Assembly: GCF_900111765.1 (NCBI RefSeq)
Contig: NZ_FOIB01000001.1
Span: 124,001 to 188,000, forward strand
DNA length: 64,000 bases
Source: Myxococcus fulvus
GTDB lineage: Bacteria; Myxococcota; Myxococcia; Myxococcales; Myxococcaceae
Direction: 5' to 3'
The position numbers were made by a program, and so were the translations under genes. Numbering within the stretch: position 1 is the stretch's first letter; each line of letters opens with the position of its first letter. Under the pieces are notes generated by a model. It had not been told where the DNA came from. It did not search any database and worked only from the letters and a program-made list of their open reading frames with translations. Below are positions 7,966 through 15,146 of the stretch, one piece after another.

Positions 7966-9006
7966 ATGTCCGCCTCGCTTGCCGCCGTGCCTCGCGTCGT
8001 GGCGTTCCCCATCCCCTTCGCGTCCCGCTGCAGTCCGGACCGGGACGCCGCTCGCCAGCGCAACCTCGACTGGGCCCGCGCGTCCGGCCTGGTGGCCAAT
8101 GAAGTCGACGAGCGTCGCTATGGCTCGTGGGACATCGCCGACCTCGCCGCCCGGTGGCTTCCCCGCGCGTCGGGCGCCGAGCTCGACCTGGCGGTCGACG
8201 CCATCATCGTCGGAACCCTCATCGACGAGCAGTTCGACGGCGCCCGGGACGTTCCCCCCGAGCAGGTCCGCGTGGACTGCGAGGCGCTGCTCGACGTCCT
8301 CCAGGTGGAGGGGCGGCCCCCGTCACCCGTCGGGGTCCTCGCCACCGCGCTGGCCGACGTGTGGGAGCGCACCTGTCGCGGGGCCTCGCTCGAGTGGCGG
8401 CGGCGCGCCGCGCGGCATTGGCGATGGTTCATCGAGGCATTTCCCGAAGAGGCCCGGTGGCGGCAGGGCTCCGCGCGACTGACGCGTGACCGCTTCCTCG
8501 AGCTGCGCCGCAAGTCCGGCCTCGTCTACATGATGATGGACCTCACGGAGAAGGCGAACGGCTTCGAGACGACGGACCGGGCCCGACAGGTCCCCGGGGT
8601 GCAGCGGTTGCTCGTCCTGACCGCGGACCTCGTCGACACCATGAACGACGTCTGCTCCGTCGAGAAGGAGCTCTCACGCGGTGACGTGCACAACCTCGTC
8701 CTGGTCCAGCAGGCCGAGCATGGCGGGTCCCGTGAGAGGGCCGTGGCGGAGATCCACGACAGCATGCGGCGCTGGTGCGAGGAGTTCATCCAGCTCGCAG
8801 CCGGCCTCCCGGAGGCCTGCGCCCGGGAGCAGCTCCCCCGCGCGGAGACCGACAACCTGCTTCGCCTCGTCCAGGGCCTCGAGGAGAACCTCGGCGGCCA
8901 CCCGGACTGGTATCGGACCACCCGGCGCTATGAGGGACTGATTCCGAGGGGAGAGGCCGCGTACGCCAGCGACCTGATGCGCCCGGTGGACCGGGTCTCG
9001 CGCTGA
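7966..9006 (+). CDS. Terpene synthase 3 (bacterial class I)
   Basis: 346-residue class I terpene cyclase, apparently a tandem duplicate of the preceding gene (shared blocks such as RQVPGVQRLL, the NSE region, and the DLMRPV tail). Its motifs are the most canonical of the three: DEQFD at 87-91, NSE triad N227, S231, E235, sensor Arg in RRKSG, and an RRY near the C-terminus. The start is preceded by AGGAG within the end of the upstream gene; only GCC separates stop and start. Product unknown. Confidence 0.93.
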   Translation: MSASLAAVPRVVAFPIPFASRCSPDRDAARQRNLDWARASGLVANEVDERRYGSWDIADLAARWLPRASGAELDLAVDAIIVGTLIDEQFDGARDVPPEQVRVDCEALLDVLQVEGRPPSPVGVLATALADVWERTCRGASLEWRRRAARHWRWFIEAFPEEARWRQGSARLTRDRFLELRRKSGLVYMMMDLTEKANGFETTDRARQVPGVQRLLVLTADLVDTMNDVCSVEKELSRGDVHNLVLVQQAEHGGSRERAVAEIHDSMRRWCEEFIQLAAGLPEACAREQLPRAETDNLLRLVQGLEENLGGHPDWYRTTRRYEGLIPRGEAAYASDLMRPVDRVSR

Positions 9007-9091
9007 CGCCCGCGGCTCCGGGTTCAAGCCGCTGTGCGTCGTGTCGGGTGGTGGCTGGTTGCCTCCGGCGCTCCGTGATAGCGATTGCGGC

Positions 9092-11305
9092 GTGCCCCGC
9101 TCCCGGCTCGCCGTCGCCCTGGAACCGTATCCACTGCGCCACCAGCTGGAGGAGGCGGACTGCGGGCCCGCGTGTCTGGAGATGATTTCGGCGTATCACG
9201 GCGCCACGCACTCGCTCGCCGCGCTCAAGGCGCTCTCCCACGTCCAGACGGTGGGCACCTCGCTGCCCGACCTCGCCAGCGCCGCGGAGAAGGTCGGCTT
9301 CAAGGTCCGTGGCTTCCACGTCGAGGACCCCACGGACCTCGAGGACGAGGAGGGCCAGGCGCTCCTCCCCGGCATCGCGCACTGGGATGACCACCACTTC
9401 GTCGTCCTCTACGCCGTCACCCCGAAGGAGGCCGTCGTCGGGGACCCGGAGCAGGGGCTGCGGCGCATCCCGCGCGCGAAGCTCGGCGAGCACTGGGACG
9501 GAATCCTCCTCTCGCTTGCGCCCACCGAGGCCCTCTTCCGTCCCGTCCCCACCGCGCCCGTCACGTCCCGCCGCTTCGGCGCGCTGAGACGCTTCGGACG
9601 CGGCCTGCTGCGCTACCGCCTGCTGCTGTTCCAGGTGTTCGTCACCACGCTGCTGCTCCAGGCGCTCGCGCTCGCCCAGCCCCTGCTCATCCAGGGGCTC
9701 GTGGACAAGGCCGTGGGCGGCCGGGACGTCTCCCTGCTCACCGCCGTGGGCGTGGGGCTCGCCGTGCTGCTCGTCGCGCAAATCGCGGTGTCCATCGCGC
9801 GCGGCGCGGGCCTCTTCCTGTTGTCCCGGGGGTTCTCCGCGCTGCTGCTCGCGCAGTTCTGGCGGCGCCTGTTGTCGCTGCCGGTGACGTTCTTCGCGCG
9901 CCGTCACCGGGGGGACCTGCTCAAGCGCATCGAGGACCACCAGCGCATCCGTCGCATCCTCCAGGGCGCGTCCGTGTCCGTGCTGTTGGACCTGGTGATG
10001 CTCGTGGGCTACGGCGCCGTGCTCTTCCTCTACGACCGCGCCGTCTTCGCCCTCTTCGCGGGTGGGGCCGCGGTGTACGCGGTGTGGACGCTCTTGCTGA
10101 TGCCGCGCCGGACGGTGCTGGACCACCAGCGCTTCCGCGTCGCGGCCGAGGCCAGCCGCCTGGAGATGCAGATGCTCGGCGGCATCCAGACGCTCAAGGC
10201 CTGCGGCGCCGAGCGACAGGCCCGCACGCGCTGGGAGAAGCTCCAGGCCCGAGAGGCCGAGGCCGCGCGGCGCATCTGGCTGCACGACACCGTGCACACC
10301 TCCGGCGCGCAGTTGGTCAATCAAGCCGTGTCCATGGGCATCCTCGTCTACGAGGCGCACCTGGTCCTCGAGGGCCGGCTCACGCTGGGACAGATGGTGG
10401 CCACGCTCGCGATTCTCGGCCTCGCGCTCGCGCCCATGCAGAACCTGGTGATGTTCATCCACCAGCTCCAGGACGTGGTCATCTCCCTGCGCCGCGTGGA
10501 CATCGTCTACGAGTCCACGCCCGAGCTGCGCGACGACAGCGCGCAAGGCACGGGCGCCCTCACCCACGCGCCCGAGCTGCGCCTGGACCACGTCACCTTC
10601 CGCTACGGCTCCCCCAACGAGTCGCCCGTGCTGGACGACGTGAGCTTCACGCTGCCCGCGGGGAAGATGACGGCCATCGTTGGCCGCTCCGGCGCGGGCA
10701 AGACGACGCTCACCCAGGTCCTCTACGGCCTGTATCGCCCCGAGCAGGGCCAGGTGCTCTACGACGGCCAGCCGCTGGAGACCTTCGACCCGGTGGCGCT
10801 GCGCCGCTCGGTGGCCTTCGTCTTCCAGAAGACCGACATCTTCGACGGCACCCTCGCGGAGAACATCGCCCTGGGCGACGACACGCCGGACGCGGAAAGG
10901 CTGCTGCACGCCGCGCGCACCGCGTGCCTGGATGAGCTGCTCGCGCTGCCCAACGGCCTCAAGACGCGCATCGGTGAAGCGGGCGTGCGGCTGTCCGGAG
11001 GCGAGGAGCAGCGGCTCCAGCTCGCGCGCGCCATCTATCGCAATCCGCGCGTGCTCTTCCTCGACGAGGCCACCAGCCACCTGGACGCGTCCCTGGAGCG
11101 CGCGATTACCGAGGCCCTGCAGCGCGAGGCCGCCGGACGCACGCTCGTCGTGGTGGCCCACCGGCTGTCCACCGTGCGCCGCGCGGACAAGATTGTCGTG
11201 CTCGACAAGGGCCGCGTCGTCGAGGAGGGCACGCATGACGAGCTGGTGCTCATCCCCGGCGGCCGCTACCGCGCGCTCGTCGAGAACCAGATGGAGCAGC
11301 GATGA
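9092..11305 (+). CDS. C39-peptidase ABC exporter for a double-glycine leader peptide
   Basis: Bacteriocin-type exporter, about 737 residues. An N-terminal C39 protease domain has Gln18 and Cys24 (Q-x5-CGPAC), His102 (HHFVVL) and Asp118 (VGDPEQG), the complete catalytic set. A six-helix transmembrane domain (about 160-440) follows, then an ATPase with Walker A GRSGAGKTT, signature LSGGEEQ and Walker B VLFLDEATSHLD. Such proteins cut leader peptides after Gly-Gly and export the core across the inner membrane. The frame is open from GTG at 9041; I prefer GTG at 9092 because it puts the catalytic Cys at the usual distance, but neither start has a good ribosome binding site. The neighbouring graspetide genes supply a fitting substrate. 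No HlyD-like adaptor follows. Confidence 0.9.
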   Translation: MPRSRLAVALEPYPLRHQLEEADCGPACLEMISAYHGATHSLAALKALSHVQTVGTSLPDLASAAEKVGFKVRGFHVEDPTDLEDEEGQALLPGIAHWDDHHFVVLYAVTPKEAVVGDPEQGLRRIPRAKLGEHWDGILLSLAPTEALFRPVPTAPVTSRRFGALRRFGRGLLRYRLLLFQVFVTTLLLQALALAQPLLIQGLVDKAVGGRDVSLLTAVGVGLAVLLVAQIAVSIARGAGLFLLSRGFSALLLAQFWRRLLSLPVTFFARRHRGDLLKRIEDHQRIRRILQGASVSVLLDLVMLVGYGAVLFLYDRAVFALFAGGAAVYAVWTLLLMPRRTVLDHQRFRVAAEASRLEMQMLGGIQTLKACGAERQARTRWEKLQAREAEAARRIWLHDTVHTSGAQLVNQAVSMGILVYEAHLVLEGRLTLGQMVATLAILGLALAPMQNLVMFIHQLQDVVISLRRVDIVYESTPELRDDSAQGTGALTHAPELRLDHVTFRYGSPNESPVLDDVSFTLPAGKMTAIVGRSGAGKTTLTQVLYGLYRPEQGQVLYDGQPLETFDPVALRRSVAFVFQKTDIFDGTLAENIALGDDTPDAERLLHAARTACLDELLALPNGLKTRIGEAGVRLSGGEEQRLQLARAIYRNPRVLFLDEATSHLDASLERAITEALQREAAGRTLVVVAHRLSTVRRADKIVVLDKGRVVEEGTHDELVLIPGGRYRALVENQMEQR

Positions 11306-11481
11306 CCTCCCCCCGTGACGACGAGGACCTGGACGCGGACCCGGCGATGACGGAGGAGCTGCGCGCGGTGATGCACCCGCGCCCCCACCGGCCGCTCCTG
11401 TTCACCGCCGCGCTGGTGTTGCTGCTCGGCGCGCTGGCGTGGGGGGCCTCGCGCACCGTGCTCGCCACGCTGTGGCGATAG
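11302..11481 (+). CDS. Small single-helix membrane protein coupled to the exporter
   Basis: 59-residue ORF whose ATG overlaps the stop of the C39 exporter (ATGA at 11302-11305), so it is almost certainly translated. The first 30 residues are acidic and hydrophilic (MTSPRDDEDLDADPAMTEEL), followed by one predicted helix (about 33-52, RPLLFTAALVLLLGALAW) and a short basic tail. It could be an exporter accessory, a remnant of the HlyD-type membrane-fusion subunit that usually partners C39 exporters, or an immunity protein. It has no Gly-Gly site and does not look like a second precursor. It ends seven bases before the convergent ATP-grasp gene ends. Confidence 0.65.
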   Translation: MTSPRDDEDLDADPAMTEELRAVMHPRPHRPLLFTAALVLLLGALAWGASRTVLATLWR

Positions 11482-11487
11482 CGCGTC

Positions 11488-12426
11488 TCAGCCGCCCCGC
11501 GCGTGCTTCGCCAGCGTCCGCGTGAAGTGCCCGGCGACGTCCGTGCCTCCTCCCGCGTCGAAGCCCAGGAACATGGGCGAGCCGTTCAGCTCCAGGAACT
11601 TCAGCTCGCCATCCAGGCCCCGCTTGAGGTCCAGCCCCGTCCAGCGCAGACCGAGCACCTCGCACGCCCTCACGCACTGCCGCGCCACCGCGTCCGGCAG
11701 CACCACCTGCTCGATGCGCTCCTCGTTCTGTCGGAAGTCCAGCGCGGAGGTGACGATGTGCAGGCTCGCGATGACCTCGCCATCCAGCACGAAGACGCGG
11801 ATGTCCTCGCCCGGGAGCAGCTCCTGGAAGGTGACGGGGGACGCGGCCAGCGCCGCGAGCCGCGCGTCGGTGAGGTCCTCCGGCAGGAGCTCCTGCGTGG
11901 CGGCCCCGCCCATGACGGGCTTGTAGGCCACGCGTCCGCCCGAGGCGAAGCGGCGCACCGCCTCCGGCTCGTTCGTCCACAGCGTGCGAGGCACCGGCAG
12001 CCCCGCTGCCGCCAGCGCGCTCAGCTGCACGGGCTTGTGCAGCACCCAGTCCGCCGAGGGCGGGTTGTACAGCGGCACCCCCAAGCGCTCCCACCGGCCG
12101 AGCACTCCCAACAAGAACGTGGCCTTCTCACGGAAGACGGTGAGCGTGGTGCGCCAGTCCTCCGCCATGGCCTCCGAGGCGTCGACCCCGTGCGCCAGGG
12201 GATGCGTGTGCAGCCCGCGCAGGTACGCCGCGGCGGGACGCCCCAGCTCGCGCCCGTCCACGCGGATGCCGGCCAGGTCCTCGGTCAGCGACATCCGCGT
12301 CTCGTCGGGGAACGTCAGCGTGTCCACCACGACGCTCGCCACGCCCAGGGCCTCGAGCCTCCGACCCACCTCCTGGATGTGGATGTCCTCCCGGGAGCCC
12401 ACCAGTGCCACCACGCCAGTCGTCAT
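11488..12426 (-). CDS. Graspetide-type ATP-grasp ligase (MvdC/MvdD-like)
   Basis: 312-residue ATP-grasp enzyme of the RiPP omega-ester/amide ligase family. Seen: a pre-ATP-grasp domain starting MTTGVVALVGSRED, the segment YNPPSADWVLHKPVQLSAL (Asn and Lys conserved in this family), YKPVMGG (ATP-binding Lys), FQELLPGEDIRV, TGLDLKRG and the metal-binding FLELNGSPMFLGFD. These are the diagnostic blocks of microviridin/plesiocin maturases, which phosphorylate Glu/Asp side chains of a precursor and close them onto Thr/Ser or Lys. ATG at 12426 matches the usual N-terminus; a GTG at 12474, four bases after the precursor stop, would add 16 residues. It lies directly downstream of the precursor gene on the same strand. 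Confidence 0.92.
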   Translation of the reverse strand: MTTGVVALVGSREDIHIQEVGRRLEALGVASVVVDTLTFPDETRMSLTEDLAGIRVDGRELGRPAAAYLRGLHTHPLAHGVDASEAMAEDWRTTLTVFREKATFLLGVLGRWERLGVPLYNPPSADWVLHKPVQLSALAAAGLPVPRTLWTNEPEAVRRFASGGRVAYKPVMGGAATQELLPEDLTDARLAALAASPVTFQELLPGEDIRVFVLDGEVIASLHIVTSALDFRQNEERIEQVVLPDAVARQCVRACEVLGLRWTGLDLKRGLDGELKFLELNGSPMFLGFDAGGGTDVAGHFTRTLAKHARGG

Positions 12427-12478
12427 GGACGCGAAGCGAAGCAGATGCCCGGTGGGAGCTCCAGGGACGCGCACCGCG

Positions 12479-12640
12479 TCAATCGCGAGTGCCGCTGTCC
12501 GGCGGCTTCGACTCCTCGCCCACCGCCATCGTGGTGATGGGCTTGGGGCCGCCGGGCTTTCCCGTCCCGGGCGGCTTCGGCCTCTCCCCCAGCTCCGTGA
12601 TGAACAGCTCCCGTCGGCGATGAATGTCTTTGCGCGTCAT
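12479..12640 (-). CDS. Graspetide precursor peptide, single TTxxxxEE core (plesiocin type)
   Basis: 53-residue ORF immediately upstream of the ATP-grasp ligase. GGAGGG stands six bases before the ATG. The N-terminal half is a charged helical leader (DIHRRRELFITELGERPKP), then a Pro/Gly linker ending in Gly30-Gly31, then a short C-terminal core with TTMAVGEE at 36-43 and a hydrophilic tail. Plesiocin, the group 2 graspetide from the myxobacterium Plesiocystis pacifica, is defined by repeats of TTxxxxEE whose Thr and Glu side chains are joined by the ligase; here there is exactly one copy. Gly30-Gly31 is a plausible cut site for the C39 exporter, although position -4 is Lys rather than the usual hydrophobic residue. 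Too short for default gene callers. Confidence 0.88.
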   Translation of the reverse strand: MTRKDIHRRRELFITELGERPKPPGTGKPGGPKPITTMAVGEESKPPDSGTRD

Positions 12641-12758
12641 GGTGTGCCCTCCACGGACATTCCACTTCGACTCCGAACCGCCGCGCCAGGGGCGGTTTGA
12701 CTATGGGTCAGCCTTTCGCGGAAAGTACTTATTCCCCGCATTTTCCGAGGAGTCGGGA
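12641..12758. promoter_or_regulatory. Divergent promoter region of graspetide operon and M43 protease
   Basis: 118 bp between the divergent precursor (start 12640) and metalloprotease (start 12759). It holds an inverted repeat AACCGCC/GGCGGTT (12676-12682 and 12691-12697) and an A+T-richer patch with the palindrome AAGTACTT (12723-12730). These are candidate operator and promoter elements; no clear -35/-10 pair was found. Confidence 0.45.
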
Positions 12759-13670
12759 ATGTCCAGTTTCGTCGCGCGTCGCAGTGGCCGTTTCTCCGTG
12801 GTCATCGGTGTCCTGGCGCTGCTGTCCGGCTGTTCGAGCGCCCCGGAGTCCCAGCAGCCCGAGCCCACGCCTCCGGCGGCCGAGGAGCAGCCCGGTCAGC
12901 AGGCCATCGAGGGGCGCGGCTGCGGCGTGAACCCGACGCACGAGGAGATGGCGGACATGGAGCGCCGCTTCCAGTCGGAGCGCGCGGTGTCGGCCTTCGC
13001 GCGGCCGGTCGGCTCGGTGAACATCCCCGTCTACTTCCATGTCATCAACAAGGGCACGGGCGTGGCGAACGGCGACATCACCACGGCGATGATTACCAAC
13101 CAGATTGCGGTGCTGAACGCCGCGTACGCGAGCACGCCGTTCAAGTTCACGCTGACGGCGACGGACCGCACGACGAACACCACCTGGTACAACCTGGGCT
13201 CGGGCTCGTCCGCGGAGCGCGCCATGAAGACGGCGCTGCGCAAGGGCGGCAAGAACGCGCTCAACATCTACTCGGCGAACCTGAGCGGCGGCCTGTTGGG
13301 CTGGGCGACGTTCCCCTCCAGCTACGCCAGCAACCCGACGATGGACGGCGTGGTGATTCTGTACTCCAGCGTGCCGGGCGGCAGCGCGTCGCCGTACAAC
13401 CTGGGTGACACGGGCACGCACGAGGTCGGCCATTGGCTGGGCCTGTACCACACGTTCCAGGGCGGCTGCTCCACCACGAACGACTCCGTCAGCGACACGC
13501 CGGCGGAGGCCTCGCCCGCGTACGGCTGCCCCACGGGTCGCAACACCTGCTCCGCCGCGGGCAACGACCCCATCACCAACTTCATGGACTACACGGACGA
13601 CTCCTGCATGAACAGCTTCACCACGGGCCAGGCGAACCGCATGGACTCGCAGGCGCTGACCTACCGCTGA
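12759..13670 (+). CDS. Secreted M43 (pappalysin-type) zinc metalloprotease, lipoprotein
   Basis: 303-residue predicted lipoprotein protease. The signal peptide ends in lipobox LLSGC, giving lipidated Cys23. The zinc site is HEVGHWLGLYH (HExxHxxGxxH of metzincins) and a downstream Met-turn NFMDYTDD is present; the spacing and Cys-rich segment between them (GGCSTT, YGCPTGRNTC, DDSCM) fit the M43 pappalysin/cytophagalysin family. ATG at 12759 is chosen for CGAGGAGTCGGG just upstream and because it begins the signal peptide. It is likely an outer-membrane or surface protease used in predation or nutrient acquisition, by inference. A terminator hairpin follows. Confidence 0.9.
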   Translation: MSSFVARRSGRFSVVIGVLALLSGCSSAPESQQPEPTPPAAEEQPGQQAIEGRGCGVNPTHEEMADMERRFQSERAVSAFARPVGSVNIPVYFHVINKGTGVANGDITTAMITNQIAVLNAAYASTPFKFTLTATDRTTNTTWYNLGSGSSAERAMKTALRKGGKNALNIYSANLSGGLLGWATFPSSYASNPTMDGVVILYSSVPGGSASPYNLGDTGTHEVGHWLGLYHTFQGGCSTTNDSVSDTPAEASPAYGCPTGRNTCSAAGNDPITNFMDYTDDSCMNSFTTGQANRMDSQALTYR

Positions 13671-13691
13671 GCGCGGACGTTTTGAAGTCTC

Positions 13692-13723
13692 GACGCCGGG
13701 GCCCTGCACATGGCCCCGGCGTC
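13692..13723 (+). terminator. Intrinsic terminator after the M43 protease gene
   Basis: GACGCCGGGGCC (13692-13703) and GGCCCCGGCGTC (13712-13723) form a perfect twelve-base-pair stem with an eight-base loop, followed by GTCGTTTTC. It lies 21 bases after the protease stop. Confidence 0.8.
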
Positions 13724-13771
13724 GTCGTTTTCAGTGACATCCTGTCGGCACCTGGGCTCCAATCCGCGCCC

Positions 13772-15067
13772 ATGTCCGCGCTGACACTGAGAGAAGACCG
13801 CTTCCTGGATGTGCTCCGCCGTCTCATCGCCCTGACGCCCCGGTTGCAGAACAACCTGGAGGCGGGGCTGGTGCCCCAGGAGCGGCTGGCCGCGCAGGTG
13901 GTGCTGGACACGCTGGCGCCGCACATCGCCAGTGGCTTCATCCACGCGGAGGCCCTCGCGTCCCAGGGCAACGAGTCGCGCGTCAGCCTGGTGCTCACCG
14001 TGAATGGCACGGGCGAGGGCGCGGTGGGCTTCGTGGGCGCGCACTTCGACGTCGTTCCGGCGGACCAGGTCGCCGAGGGCTGGGAGCGCAGCCCCTTCGA
14101 GCTGTGGGAGGGCCCGGACGGCGTGCTCTACGGGCGCGGCGTCACCGACTGCCTGGGCCACGTCGCGGTGGCCACGGACCTGCTCGCGCAGCTGGCCGAG
14201 GCCAACGTGCGCCCGCGCCGCACGCTCAAGGTCGTGCTCATCGCCAACGAGGAGGCGGGGGATTTGCCCGGCCTGGGCCTGAGCTACGTGGCCGAGCAGG
14301 GCCGGCTGAAGGATTTGGTGGGCCAGCCGGTGTACTGGTTGGACAGCGCCAACTTCGGCCCCACCGTGGGCACCGCGGGCAACAGCGTGTGGGAGCTGAA
14401 GGTGACGGGCGTGGGGGGCCACTCGGGCATGCCGCAGAACTGCGTGAACGCGCTGGAGCTGGCCATGGCCGCGTCGCTGGAGCTGGGCCGCTGGTTCCAC
14501 GCGCGCTACCCGCCCAACGAGGACGAGAAGCGCTGGGGCTTCCTCGCCACCTCCAGCCTCAAGGCCACCGTGATGGAAGCGGCCAACACCAAGGAGAACA
14601 AGATTCCCGGCGACGTGGTGGTGAAGGGCGATGTCCGCCTGACGCCCTTCCACGACATGGCCGAGGTGCGGCGCGCCACCGAGGACTTCGTGCGGGAGCT
14701 GGACGCGCGGCTGGAGCGCGGCGACGTCCCCGCCGGCTGGCCTCGCACGCGCACCGAGGACGGGCGGCGCGGCCGGCTCTCCTTGCGCTTCCAGGGCGGC
14801 GGCACCGAGGGCATCGCCTGCCGGCTGGACTCGCCCGGCCTCCAGGCACTGAAGGACGCGATGAAGGCCGTGCGCGGCGTGGACGCGCAGCCCTTCTCGC
14901 TCACCGGCTCGCTGCCCCTGGTGAGGGACCTGCAACGCCAGGGCTGCGACGTGCAGATAACGGGCTTCGGGGACATGAAGTACTACCACGCGCCGAACGA
15001 GCAGGCGCACCTGAAGGACTTCCGGCAGGGCTTCTCCATCCTGTGGGAGCTGCTCGCGCGACTGTGA
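13772..15067 (+). CDS. M20-family metallohydrolase (ArgE/DapE-like deacylase or peptidase)
   Basis: 431-residue zinc-dependent M20 enzyme. Metal-ligand segments are GAHFDVVPADQ (His and following Asp), GRGVTDCLGH and NEEAGD, with the dimerisation domain in between (VTGVGGHSGMPQN) and a late His in KYYHAPNEQA. These are the standard blocks of acetylornithine deacetylase, succinyl-diaminopimelate desuccinylase and carboxypeptidase G2. The substrate cannot be decided. The start at 13772 is the first Met of the conserved region; no strong ribosome binding site. The following aminotransferase lies 79 bp downstream and may share its transcript. Confidence 0.87.
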   Translation: MSALTLREDRFLDVLRRLIALTPRLQNNLEAGLVPQERLAAQVVLDTLAPHIASGFIHAEALASQGNESRVSLVLTVNGTGEGAVGFVGAHFDVVPADQVAEGWERSPFELWEGPDGVLYGRGVTDCLGHVAVATDLLAQLAEANVRPRRTLKVVLIANEEAGDLPGLGLSYVAEQGRLKDLVGQPVYWLDSANFGPTVGTAGNSVWELKVTGVGGHSGMPQNCVNALELAMAASLELGRWFHARYPPNEDEKRWGFLATSSLKATVMEAANTKENKIPGDVVVKGDVRLTPFHDMAEVRRATEDFVRELDARLERGDVPAGWPRTRTEDGRRGRLSLRFQGGGTEGIACRLDSPGLQALKDAMKAVRGVDAQPFSLTGSLPLVRDLQRQGCDVQITGFGDMKYYHAPNEQAHLKDFRQGFSILWELLARL

Positions 15068-15146
15068 GGGTGCCCCTGGGGGCCCCACGCGATACCGTGA
15101 CGCCCAACCGCTCGGAGCCCCCGAGCCCGCGAGGAGTGGTGACGCC

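Noticed and set aside
12423-12665. 80-codon minus-strand frame overlapping the graspetide precursor in another frame
   Set aside because: It is out of frame with the precursor, is His/Arg/Gly-rich and lacks the ribosome binding site; the 53-residue frame has leader, Gly-Gly and TTxxxxEE.
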